Under the pieces are notes generated by a model. That model saw only the letters and a list, made by a program, of their open reading frames with translations. It had not been told where the DNA came from and made no database searches. The translations under genes and the position numbers were made by a program. From the NCBI RefSeq assembly GCF_025143825.1, contig NZ_CP083560.1, forward strand, positions 1,984,001 through 2,048,000: a DNA stretch of 64,000 bases, given 5' to 3'. Numbering within the stretch: the stretch's first letter is position 1; the number at the start of each line of letters is the position of its first letter. Positions 50,895 through 59,385 of this stretch are shown here, in pieces. This stretch comes from Sulfitobacter sp. S223. GTDB taxonomy: Bacteria > Pseudomonadota > Alphaproteobacteria > Rhodobacterales > Rhodobacteraceae.

Positions 50895-50933
50895 GGGGGC
50901 GCTGCCCCCGGACCCCCGGGATATTTTCGGCCA
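50895..50933 (+). repeat. Rhodobacterales GC-rich palindromic repeat, copy A
   Basis: GGGGGC-GCT-GCCCCC hairpin (50895-50909), then CCCCCGGGATATTTT. It begins 17 bases after the permease stop, in the same orientation as the gene. The same word order returns at 62513-62567. Confidence 0.85.
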
Positions 50934-50985
50934 AAAGAAAGAGGCAATTGCCTTGCTTATGGCCCTCCAATTGAGGAGATACGAG

Positions 50986-53079
50986 ATGCCAAAGACTGAT
51001 TATGATGGACCCATTCTGGAGATCGACAAGCTGTCGATTTCGTTCTTCACCCGTTTGCGCGAAATACCGGCGGTGATGGATTTTTCCGTGTCGGTGAAGC
51101 CCGGAGAGGCCGTCGGCCTTGTGGGAGAAAGTGGCTGCGGGAAATCCACGGTGGCACTTGGGGTAATGCAGGATCTGGGCAAGAATGGCCGGATCGTCGG
51201 CGGCTCTATCAAGTTCAAGGGACGCGATCTGGGCGAAATGTCCGATGCCGAGTTGCGTGACATTCGCGGCTCTGAGATTGCGATGATCTATCAAGAACCC
51301 ATGGCATCGCTGAACCCTGCGATGAAGATCGGTCGGCAGTTGATGGAAGTCCCGATAATCCACGCAGGCATGTCAGAGAAGGATGCCTATGACCGCGCCT
51401 TGCAGGTGGTGACAGATGTGAAGTTGCCAGACCCCAAGCGGATTTTACAGGCCTATCCGCACCAGCTGTCCGGTGGCCAACAGCAGCGGATCGTGATTGC
51501 CATGGCGCTGATGAGCGAACCTTCTTTGCTGATCCTGGATGAGCCGACAACTGCGCTGGACGTGACCGTCGAAGCGGCAGTTGTGGAGCTGGTCAAGGAT
51601 CTGGGAAAGAAATACGGCACCTCGATGCTTTTCATCTCGCATAATCTCGGGCTGGTCCTGGAGACTTGTGACCGTATCTGTGTGATGTACTCCGGCGAGG
51701 CGGTCGAGCGGGGCTCAATCGAAGATGTCTTCGACGAAATGCAGCACCCTTATACGCAGGCCCTGTTCCGTTCGATCCCCCTGCCCGGCGCTGACAAAAA
51801 CGCGCGCCCGCTTGTTGCAATTCCCGGCAACTTTCCACTGCCCCACGAGCGGCCCGAAGGCTGCAACTTTGGCCCGCGCTGCGACTACTTTGAGGCGGGG
51901 CGCTGTGATCAGGGCTACATTCCGATGCAGGACGTGCCCGGAAACGAGCGCCACGCGACGCGCTGTTTGCGATATGACGAAATCGACTGGCAAGCGCCGC
52001 TCGAGCTTGCAGAGGTCAAGAAAAAGGGCGAGATCGGTGATGTGGTCCTCAAAATGGACAACCTCAAGAAGTATTATCAGGTCGCTGCAAATGCGATGTT
52101 TGGTGGCGGCAACACCAAGGTCGTGAAGGCCAATGAAACGCTTAGCTTTGAGGCCCGCGAAAGTGAAACGCTGGCCATTGTGGGTGAATCAGGGTGTGGT
52201 AAATCCACCTTCGCCAAAGTCTTGATGGGGCTGGAAACGGCGACTGACGGGACAATCATGCTGGATAATCAAAGCATCGGCGATGTCCCCATTGAAAAAC
52301 GCACGACCCAAAACGTGGCGGACATCCAGATGGTCTTCCAGAACCCGTTTGACACGCTCAACCCTTCAATGTCGGTGGGCCGCCAGATTGTGCGGGCGCT
52401 TGAAATCTTCAAGATTGGCAAGAATGAGAAAGAGCGTTGGCAGCGGATGCTGGAACTACTGGATCTGGTTAAGCTTCCGCGTGAGTTCGCCAAGCGGATG
52501 CCTCGCCAGCTTTCTGGCGGGCAAAAGCAACGGGTTGGCATCGCGCGCGCCTTTGCCGGTGATGCGCGGATTGTTGTCGCGGATGAGCCTGTCTCGGCGC
52601 TGGATGTGTCTGTGCAGGCCGCTGTCACCGATTTGCTGATGGAAATCCAGCGTGAACAAAAGACGACACTGCTATTTATCTCTCATGATCTCAGCATTGT
52701 CCGCTATCTGAGCGACCGTGTGATGGTGATGTATCTTGGCCATGTGGTTGAATTGGGCACGACAGACCAAGTCTTTTCCCCCCCTTATCATCCCTACACC
52801 GAGGCACTTCTTTCAGCGGTACCAATTGCCGACACCAAGGTTAAGAAGAAGCATATCGTGCTGGAAGGTGATATTCCGTCAGCCATGAATCCGCCTTCAG
52901 GGTGCCCATTCCAGACCCGCTGCGGGTGGAAGTCGAAAGTGCCTGGCAACCTGTGCGAAACGGAAATTCCCCCGATGCGGATACTGGCGGATGCGCACCA
53001 GATCAAATGCCATCTTAGTCAGGAAGAGTTTGACGGCATGGAGCCAGTAATCGAGATGGGAACTGTCGCGGCGGAATAG
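50986..53079 (+). CDS. ABC importer double ATPase (fused DppD-DppF type)
   Basis: A 697-residue fusion of two ATPase domains. The first has Walker A GESGCGKS at 47-54, LSGGQQQR at 161-168 and LLILDEPTTALD; the second has Walker A at 400-407 and LSGGQKQR with VVADEPVSALDV. Each is followed by an oligopeptide-transporter C-terminal (Cys-containing) region: GCNFGPRCDYFEAGRC and GCPFQTRCGWKSKVPGNLC, which may hold an iron-sulfur cluster as in DppD-like proteins. GAGGAG precedes the ATG at 50986. Confidence 0.93.
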   Translation: MPKTDYDGPILEIDKLSISFFTRLREIPAVMDFSVSVKPGEAVGLVGESGCGKSTVALGVMQDLGKNGRIVGGSIKFKGRDLGEMSDAELRDIRGSEIAMIYQEPMASLNPAMKIGRQLMEVPIIHAGMSEKDAYDRALQVVTDVKLPDPKRILQAYPHQLSGGQQQRIVIAMALMSEPSLLILDEPTTALDVTVEAAVVELVKDLGKKYGTSMLFISHNLGLVLETCDRICVMYSGEAVERGSIEDVFDEMQHPYTQALFRSIPLPGADKNARPLVAIPGNFPLPHERPEGCNFGPRCDYFEAGRCDQGYIPMQDVPGNERHATRCLRYDEIDWQAPLELAEVKKKGEIGDVVLKMDNLKKYYQVAANAMFGGGNTKVVKANETLSFEARESETLAIVGESGCGKSTFAKVLMGLETATDGTIMLDNQSIGDVPIEKRTTQNVADIQMVFQNPFDTLNPSMSVGRQIVRALEIFKIGKNEKERWQRMLELLDLVKLPREFAKRMPRQLSGGQKQRVGIARAFAGDARIVVADEPVSALDVSVQAAVTDLLMEIQREQKTTLLFISHDLSIVRYLSDRVMVMYLGHVVELGTTDQVFSPPYHPYTEALLSAVPIADTKVKKKHIVLEGDIPSAMNPPSGCPFQTRCGWKSKVPGNLCETEIPPMRILADAHQIKCHLSQEEFDGMEPVIEMGTVAAE

Positions 53080-53562
53080 GCGCGTTCGCGCCCCTGCTCT
53101 ACCATCAGGTCTAAAGCAATGAGCGGTCGCTGGTTTAGCGGACGATACAGTGAATTGCTGGGAATCAGGAGGCGGTGAAAGCTGCAGCAGTGCGCCATGG
53201 GCGGAGCGTAATTAATTGTCTCAGATGCAGGTAACTTGCCGGTCAACCTCATTAAATGGAGAGCAAATAGGCGCTTAAAGTCTACTGTGGGCCTGTGCCT
53301 GATTGCTATTATGGTAAGAAAAGGCAGATGTTCAATTGCGCCCTGACACAGCGCAACCGTAACAGTCGGTTGAATTGAATCCCTAAATCCCTTTGCAACA
53401 AGGGTGACCCGGAACAGGAATTGATTGACTACTTTGAGCCAATTACGTGACGACTTGAACGAACGGAGCAGTCCCGCCTTCCAAGTTATCTATCGATGAC
53501 AGTGTCTTATCTTGTTCAACCTTGCCGACCCGATGGGGAAGTTCGCTGACGGCACCGCTTGA
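53080..53562. other. Gene-free stretch of about 480 bases
   Basis: Short frames only. It opens with GGCGC-GTTC-GCGCC, a small hairpin at the stop of the ATPase gene that may act as a 3' end signal. I see no RNA gene, mobile-element end or promoter that I would defend. Confidence 0.4.
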
Positions 53563-53979
53563 TTAGAACAGTGGCAGGTCCAGCATGGCTGCTGTGATCA
53601 CGCAGGGAAAATACGCAATCGCGAACATGAAGAAGGAAGGAAAGCGTGACCGCATCACGCTTGCTGCGATCGCCATTACCGGACCGGCACAAAGCGCAAG
53701 GAGCGTCGGAAGCACGATCGCGTCATTATATTCAAAGCCCGGACCCCAAGGCATCTGGGGATTTTCAAGACCCGCAGCAATTGTACCGGCGATCATGCCA
53801 AGCACGGCCCCCATTAACAATGGTTTGATGCCGCGGCTTGCCTTGCGCTCGGTTCTACCAACAGACGGAGAACTGAACATCGAAGTCGCGGCACCTTCAC
53901 CAGTGGCCATTTGCGTGCGACCATAACCGTGATGGTTATTGATGCGTGCGATCCGCTGATTAAAGATGTCCTGGCTCAT
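53563..53979 (-). CDS. Small membrane protein of unknown function
   Basis: A 138-residue protein. A polar N-terminal region (about 1-55, SQDIFNQRIARINNHHGYGR) is followed by three hydrophobic helices: LLMGAVLGMIAGTIAAGL, IVLPTLLALCAGPVMAIAASV and FFMFAIAYFPCVITAAML. I begin at ATG 53979 (GAGAGTGAACG upstream), not at 54000. I do not recognise it. Probably an inner-membrane protein with a cytosolic head. Confidence 0.65.
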   Translation of the reverse strand: MSQDIFNQRIARINNHHGYGRTQMATGEGAATSMFSSPSVGRTERKASRGIKPLLMGAVLGMIAGTIAAGLENPQMPWGPGFEYNDAIVLPTLLALCAGPVMAIAASVMRSRFPSFFMFAIAYFPCVITAAMLDLPLF

Positions 53980-54198
53980 GTCGTTCACTCTCGTGTTCAC
54001 TGGCTACGAGGACATGTATCGCGGAGTATTGGGGCTAGAATTAGGCGAAACGGAGAGTTCTTGCCCTGAAATAAGGCGGAGAATTGACATCAATTCCAGA
54101 CAATCTCTTTGGTTTTATGGGATTGTGGTTAACCACTGCCACATTTGAAAAATGGCTTACGTTAGGTCACGCTACGTTATCTTTGAGAGCAGCAGGAC

Positions 54199-54801
54199 TC
54201 AGCTGCCGGAGATAATACGCACGTAGTTCTTTGTTTCACGAAACGGTGGAATACCACCGTATTTTTTCACAGCCCCCGGCCCCGCGTTGTAAGCCGCCAA
54301 CGCCAACCGCCAGGAACCGAATTCCTCATACTGCTGGCGCAAATAGCGCGCGCCGCCATCAAGGTTTTCAGACGGTACGGTCGGATCGACACGCAAAAGC
54401 GCCGCAGTGCCCGGCATCAACTGCGCCAGACCAATCGCGCCGGCATGGGAGACGGCCTTGTGGTTCCACCGGCTTTCCTGATGCACGAGGCGCAAGAACA
54501 AATCTTGTGGAATGCCGTGCCGGACCGCTGCGGCCCGTGCCAGCGCCAGATATGGCCCCTTGTACCGTCCGCGATATTTCTTGACCGCTTCGCCACTGCC
54601 ATCATTCCATTTCGTTGGGGTGACAACCTTTGGCGGCTGAAGACGAACAGAGTTGTTGTATTGCTTTGACGCACGCGTATCGAGCAGCTTCTTCTGGCTT
54701 GAGAAAAGCTTGCTCCGGCTCTTGGACGCGAAAATATCGGCCGATGCAGGCGCACCTATGGTAAGCATCCCTGCCATGATCGCTGCTACGGCTATGCGCA
54801 T
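54199..54801 (-). CDS. Lytic transglycosylase (SLT family)
   Basis: A 200-residue secreted peptidoglycan-cleaving protein. A Sec signal (IAVAAIMAGMLTIGAPASA) leads into a basic linker, then the goose-lysozyme-like SLT domain at about 80-195: catalytic Glu in LVHQESRWNHKAVS, then GLAQLMPGTA and LALAAYNAGPGAVKKYGG. Short for the family and without extra repeats. It may act in cell-wall growth or in passage of an envelope machine. Confidence 0.9.
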   Translation of the reverse strand: MRIAVAAIMAGMLTIGAPASADIFASKSRSKLFSSQKKLLDTRASKQYNNSVRLQPPKVVTPTKWNDGSGEAVKKYRGRYKGPYLALARAAAVRHGIPQDLFLRLVHQESRWNHKAVSHAGAIGLAQLMPGTAALLRVDPTVPSENLDGGARYLRQQYEEFGSWRLALAAYNAGPGAVKKYGGIPPFRETKNYVRIISGS

Positions 54802-55008
54802 ATTGCCCCGAGTCCCTCAGTATCGTCTGCCGCGCAACTATAGCAAACCCCACCGCCATGACCAGAGCTGATGCCCTAAAAGGGATTTCAGGAGGATAAT
54901 GGCCGTGTCCCTGCCCTGTGATCGCGTTATAAAGGTGCCTGATATGGTGATGCCAGATTCGGCAGAACCGACCGCAAATAAGAACGCATTACCAAGAGGG
55001 AGAGCAAC

Positions 55009-55530
55009 ATGGCCGGCTCAGTAAACAAAGTCATCCTTATCGGCAATCTGGGGCGCGATCCCGAAGTGCGCAGCTTCCAGAATGGCGGCAAAGTGTGCAA
55101 CCTGCGCATCGCGACCTCCGAGAACTGGAAAGACAAGAACACAGGCGAACGCCGCGAAAAGACCGAATGGCACAGCGTTGCTATCTTTAATGACGGTTTG
55201 GTCCGCATCGCCGAGCAGTATCTGAAAAAGGGGTCCAAGGTATATATTGAAGGCCAGTTGCAGACCCGCAAATGGCAAGACCAGTCAGGTGCTGATCGCT
55301 ACTCCACTGAAGTCGTTCTGCAAGGGTTCGGCGGCACGCTGACCATGCTTGACGGTCGTGATGGCGGCGGTGGCGGCGGCGGTGGCTACGACCAAGGTGG
55401 TGGCGGTTATGACCAAGGCGGCGGAGGCGGCTATGATCAGGGCGGCGGTTATGGCGGCGGACAGTCTTCCGGTGGCGGCCAGTCATCCGGCGGCGGCGGG
55501 CGTGACCTGGACGACGAAATCCCTTTTTAA
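55009..55530 (+). CDS. ssb: Single-stranded DNA-binding protein
   Basis: A 173-residue SSB. The OB fold occupies residues 1-110 ([20 protein letters not shown]). The linker is a Gly/Tyr/Gln run built of GGGGYDQGG-type repeats, and the protein ends in DDEIPF, the acidic tip that recruits repair and replication partners. The DNA of the linker is a degenerate tandem repeat at about 55363-55500. GAGGGAGAG precedes the ATG. Confidence 0.97.
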   Translation: MAGSVNKVILIGNLGRDPEVRSFQNGGKVCNLRIATSENWKDKNTGERREKTEWHSVAIFNDGLVRIAEQYLKKGSKVYIEGQLQTRKWQDQSGADRYSTEVVLQGFGGTLTMLDGRDGGGGGGGGYDQGGGGYDQGGGGGYDQGGGYGGGQSSGGGQSSGGGGRDLDDEIPF

Positions 55531-55533
55531 ATC

Positions 55534-55845
55534 ATGCTGATGAGCCCCGAGCTCAAAGTATTTCTCTTGGCAGGGGCTCTCATGGCCCTTGCCTACACGA
55601 ACCTATATCCGCGACTGCGATCAAAGACACTGTTACGGTTGATGTGGCTTGATCTGCTTCTGTCAGCTGCGCTGCTCATCCTTGTCGGTTCCGTCTACTA
55701 CGGCACAGGAACAGAGTTTTCTCTTTTTATACTAACGGTCCCATGGTGGGTATTCACCCTGCTCAGTGCAGCGGTGGTAGAAGCACCCTTGTTCATCTGG
55801 TTCTGTAAGCGTTGGGATATCGACCTTGGGCCCCCGACGGATTAG
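55534..55845 (+). CDS. Three-helix membrane protein of unknown function
   Basis: A 103-residue hydrophobic protein with three helices: ELKVFLLAGALMALAYTNLY, LLLSAALLILVGSVYYG and FSLFILTVPWWVFTLLSAAV. It starts three bases after the ssb stop; a second ATG six bases later is possible. The stop overlaps the convergent aroB stop by four bases. I do not recognise the family. Coupling to ssb is likely accidental. Confidence 0.7.
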   Translation: MLMSPELKVFLLAGALMALAYTNLYPRLRSKTLLRLMWLDLLLSAALLILVGSVYYGTGTEFSLFILTVPWWVFTLLSAAVVEAPLFIWFCKRWDIDLGPPTD

Positions 55846-56954
55846 CGGCGCGCCAAAGCATCCGACAAGACAGCTAACACATCCGCTTTTTCGACATCGC
55901 CTGTCACGAAAGATTCTCCGATGCTGCGCGCGAGAATAAACCGCAACTGCCCCTCAACCACTTTCTTATCCTGCCCCATCAAGGCAAGTAACGTGTCAGC
56001 ATCCGGCAGATCGCCCTCGATATCGGACAGATCAACTTTCATTCCCATGTCGCGCAAATGCGCGCGCACGCGGCTTGGCGCTTCTTGCGCACACAGCCCC
56101 ATCCGCGCGGACAGCTCAAATGCGAGCGCACAGCCAATCGCCACGCCCTCACCGTGCAGCAGTCGGCTGGAATACCCCGTCGCTGCCTCCAACGCGTGAC
56201 CAAAGGTATGCCCTAGATTTAGCAACGCACGCTCGCCCTGCTCTGTCTCGTCGCGCATGACAATGTCGGCTTTCATCTGGACCGAATGGCGGACGGCCTC
56301 GACCCGCGCAGCCCCGTCGCCATCCGCCAGCGCAGGCCCCTGTTGTTCGAGCCAGTCAAAAAACGCAGCATCGCCAAGCAGCCCGTATTTGACGACTTCG
56401 CCATAACCGGCAAGAAAATCACGCGGCTCAAGCGTGCCAAGAACCGCCGTGTCGGCCAGTACAAGCGAGGGCTGGTGAAACGCACCGACAAGGTTCTTGC
56501 CGTGGTGCGTGTTGATACCCGTCTTGCCCCCAACCGAACTGTCGACCTGCGCCAACAGAGATGTGGGGATTTGCACAAAGCGCACCCCGCGCCGCAAGAT
56601 CGCAGCAGCAAAGCCAACCAAATCGCCAATAACACCGCCGCCAAAAGCGACCACAATATCGCCCCGCTCGACCTGTTGATCAAGCAGCCATTCGATACAA
56701 CGCGTCAGCTCTGCCCAGCATTTGGTGCTTTCTCCCGGCGGCAGGCTTAGCGATTCCATGCTGATGCCTTCAGAGGCAAGACCCGCGCGCAGGGTATCCA
56801 GATGCAAACCTGCAACGGTTTCATCGCTGATGACGGCGACCCGCGGGCGGCGCAGCAAAGGCGCAATATAGTTACCCGCCTGCCCCAGCAATCCCGGACC
56901 TATCTGAACATCATATTCACGGCCCGGCAGGGCCACATGGACACGCTCAACCAT
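55842..56954 (-). CDS. aroB: 3-dehydroquinate synthase
   Basis: A 370-residue NAD- and zinc-dependent enzyme of the shikimate pathway. Cofactor binding is in VVAFGGGVIGDLVGFAAAI, metal ligands in EVVKYGLLGD, NLGHTFGHALEA and HGEGVAIG. ATG 56954 is used; a TTG codon just before is not needed. It overlaps the end of aroK by eight bases, the normal aroK-aroB pairing. Confidence 0.97.
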   Translation of the reverse strand: MVERVHVALPGREYDVQIGPGLLGQAGNYIAPLLRRPRVAVISDETVAGLHLDTLRAGLASEGISMESLSLPPGESTKCWAELTRCIEWLLDQQVERGDIVVAFGGGVIGDLVGFAAAILRRGVRFVQIPTSLLAQVDSSVGGKTGINTHHGKNLVGAFHQPSLVLADTAVLGTLEPRDFLAGYGEVVKYGLLGDAAFFDWLEQQGPALADGDGAARVEAVRHSVQMKADIVMRDETEQGERALLNLGHTFGHALEAATGYSSRLLHGEGVAIGCALAFELSARMGLCAQEAPSRVRAHLRDMGMKVDLSDIEGDLPDADTLLALMGQDKKVVEGQLRFILARSIGESFVTGDVEKADVLAVLSDALARR

Positions 56955-57543
56955 CAAGTTTTTCCAATACGTCTGGCCGCGTCAGCAGCGTTGTGATCAC
57001 CCGCTCGGCCATCGCGTCGATTGATAGATCCTCGGCGCAGGCTACCCGCAGATCGGCTTGTTTATAAATCGGCGTACGGGCGGCAAAAATCTCGGCCAGC
57101 GTGGCGCGCGGATTGGCTGTCCGCAGCAGAGGTCTGGTGTCTTTGTGCCGCACCCTGTTCCACAACAGATCCAACTGAGCATCAAGCCAGACTGCCACGC
57201 CCTTTTTCGCGATATTCTCACGGTTGACCTCGGCCAGAAACGCGCCTCCTCCTGTCGAAAGTATCCCTTTTTGCGTCTCTAGCAGACGGCTGATGACTTC
57301 GGTCTCGCGCTTGCGAAAGAATACCTCGCCATCGCGCTGGAATATCTCTGGTACGCTAAGGTTTGCGGCAGCCTCGATCTCTTGATCGCTGTCCAGAAAT
57401 GGCACACCAAGCTTAGTCGCGACGGCACGCCCTACCGCCGTCTTGCCAGAGCCCATCATCCCCACCAGCGCCACCGTCTTTTTCAGGCGGAAGCGGCGGG
57501 TCTGTCGGCGGATGTCAGCCGTGGATGGATCAATTTCACTCAT
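56947..57543 (-). CDS. aroK: Shikimate kinase
   Basis: A 198-residue kinase phosphorylating shikimate. P-loop GMMGSGKT is at 28-35; shikimate-binding residues are in FLDSDQEIE, RKRETEVI and STGGGAF. The N-terminal 20 residues are an extension that many relatives share. ATG 57543 follows CAGGAACAA; a 24-residue upstream extension is rejected. Divergent from the mini-protein gene at 57622. Confidence 0.96.
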   Translation of the reverse strand: MSEIDPSTADIRRQTRRFRLKKTVALVGMMGSGKTAVGRAVATKLGVPFLDSDQEIEAAANLSVPEIFQRDGEVFFRKRETEVISRLLETQKGILSTGGGAFLAEVNRENIAKKGVAVWLDAQLDLLWNRVRHKDTRPLLRTANPRATLAEIFAARTPIYKQADLRVACAEDLSIDAMAERVITTLLTRPDVLEKLDG

Positions 57544-57621
57544 TTGTTCCTGAATGACGTGATCTTGCCGAAAAGGCCATATATAAGTTAGGAAAAATAT
57601 CAGCAGATCGGGCAAAATTCT

Positions 57622-57774
57622 ATGTTAGGCAAACTCTTCAAGCTTCTGTTTATCCTTGCGATTATCGGATTTATTGGGCTTGTGGGCTTTGCCTATATCG
57701 GCCCCGAGCTTGGCGTTGATTTTGCGCCCTCACCGCAAGAGATACGCCAACCTGTTACGCTGGAGGGGCAATAA
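57622..57774 (+). CDS. 50-residue membrane mini-protein
   Basis: A short frame MLGKLFKLLFILAIIGFIGLVGFAYIG then a polar tail (PELGVDFAPSPQEIRQPVTL). One basic-flanked transmembrane helix with the C-terminus outside by the positive-inside rule. It precedes a secreted 535-residue protein by three bases, and GGAGGGG in its last codons serves as that gene's ribosome-binding site, so translation is linked. Function unknown. Confidence 0.75.
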   Translation: MLGKLFKLLFILAIIGFIGLVGFAYIGPELGVDFAPSPQEIRQPVTLEGQ

Positions 57775-57777
57775 GCC

Positions 57778-59385
57778 ATGCGCCTGACGGTCCGGTCGGC
57801 GGTGATATGTGCCGCCCTTGGCAGTTTCATGCCGATGCAGCTTATAGCCCAGGCCGAATCTCCCTCGCCGCTGTCGGTTATTGAGTGGTTGGACAAGCCC
57901 GCGCCGCTGGCACAACTGCCCCGCGCACCGGCTCGAAAACAAACCAAACCAAAGGCAAATGCCGAACCCGCCGTCGCCAGTACCGGCACCGCGCCACAAA
58001 TCACAACTCAAAGTCTGAATGCAGCGCCTCGGCAAAATGTGGGGCTGGCCCCGGTTGCCATGACCGGCATGCAGCCTGACCTTTGGTCTGGCAGCGACAT
58101 CGATGTGCTCTCGCGGCGGATTTCCGATCTGCCCGAGCTTGAGCTGCCTGCCGGCAATGCGCTGTTGTTCACCCTAATGGTGGCAGAGGCCGCAGCGCCA
58201 CCCGCCGGAGACCACGCACAAGCCATGCTAACCCTGGCGCGGGTTGAAAAGCTGATGGAGCTGGGCGCAGTTGATCCTGCGCTTGCGCTGATCGAACAGG
58301 CGGGTGCCAGCACTTCGGCAGAGCTGTTCGATCTTTGGGCCGCGCTGACCTTGCTGGTTGGTACCGAAGACACCGCCTGCGGGGCATTGTCACGCGCGCT
58401 GTATCTTTCCCAGGACATAGGCCTGCGGATTTTCTGTGCTGCACGCAATGGTGACTGGGACACAGCATCGCTCACCTATGGCTCTGCCAAGGCCCTGTCA
58501 TTACTCCCCCGCCAAACGTTGGATGTGCTGGACCGGTTTCTGAACCCTGATCTGTTCGAGGACGCCGCCCCTCTGCCCGCACCACGTAAAATAGACCCGC
58601 TTACCTTCCGGCTTTTCGAAACCATCGGAGAGCCGCTGCCAACAGGCCCTTTGCCGCGCACTTATGCTGTGGCCGATCTGCGCGACATTGCGGGGTGGAA
58701 ATCCCAGCTTGAAGCGGCAGAGCGGCTGACCCGCGCGGGCGCTTTGCCCGACAACCGCCTTTTGGGTCTTTATACCGACCGCAAACCAGCCGCGTCTGGC
58801 GGGATCTGGGACCGTGTGCGTGCAGTACAACGCTTTGACACAGCCCTGAGCACCGGAAGCGCGGATGCCGTGACCAAGACGCTGCCAGACGCATGGCGTG
58901 AAATGCGCCAGAACGCACTCGAAGTGAGCTTCGCCTCGGCGTTTCAGGAACGGCTGGCCCAAATCCCGCTGACCGGAACGGCCGCCCAGATACAAACCCG
59001 CATTGGCCTTCTGTCGCCCGAATATGAATCCGTTTCCTTCAGGGAAGATGCTATGCGCCAGCTCGGCGCCGACGCCCCCCTGCTGCGCGCCGTGGCTCAA
59101 GGTGACCTTGACATAGGCAACTTTGGCACCGCTCCTACGGCGCCGCTCCAACGCGCGATCTATGATGCGTTCTCAGCCCCGCAACCCAATGCGGACTGGA
59201 TACAAATGGCCAAAGATCAACGACTTGGCGAGGCGCTGATCGCTACTCTTGATGCTCTTCATGATGGCGCAAGAGGCGATTCACTGGCACTCCGACAAGC
59301 TTTGGGCACGCTGCGATCGCTTGGTCTGGAAGATATGGCGCGACGCGCCGCGCTGCAAATCCTGCTGTTGGATCGCAACACATGA
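57778..59385 (+). CDS. Large secreted protein of unknown function
   Basis: A 535-residue protein with a Sec-type start (LTVRSAVICAALGSFMPMQLIAQA). A proline/lysine-rich linker (about 40-70) leads into an all-helical, Ala/Leu-rich body that could be an array of tetratricopeptide-like helix pairs, though no clean repeat is visible. I know proteins of this size beside xerD in Roseobacters but no function. Its stop overlaps the xerD start (ATGA). Confidence 0.7.
   Translation: MRLTVRSAVICAALGSFMPMQLIAQAESPSPLSVIEWLDKPAPLAQLPRAPARKQTKPKANAEPAVASTGTAPQITTQSLNAAPRQNVGLAPVAMTGMQPDLWSGSDIDVLSRRISDLPELELPAGNALLFTLMVAEAAAPPAGDHAQAMLTLARVEKLMELGAVDPALALIEQAGASTSAELFDLWAALTLLVGTEDTACGALSRALYLSQDIGLRIFCAARNGDWDTASLTYGSAKALSLLPRQTLDVLDRFLNPDLFEDAAPLPAPRKIDPLTFRLFETIGEPLPTGPLPRTYAVADLRDIAGWKSQLEAAERLTRAGALPDNRLLGLYTDRKPAASGGIWDRVRAVQRFDTALSTGSADAVTKTLPDAWREMRQNALEVSFASAFQERLAQIPLTGTAAQIQTRIGLLSPEYESVSFREDAMRQLGADAPLLRAVAQGDLDIGNFGTAPTAPLQRAIYDAFSAPQPNADWIQMAKDQRLGEALIATLDALHDGARGDSLALRQALGTLRSLGLEDMARRAALQILLLDRNT

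Noticed and set aside
53019-53252. Transposase-like short frame on the minus strand
   Set aside because: No recognisable motif, no inverted-repeat ends and overlap with the ATPase gene.
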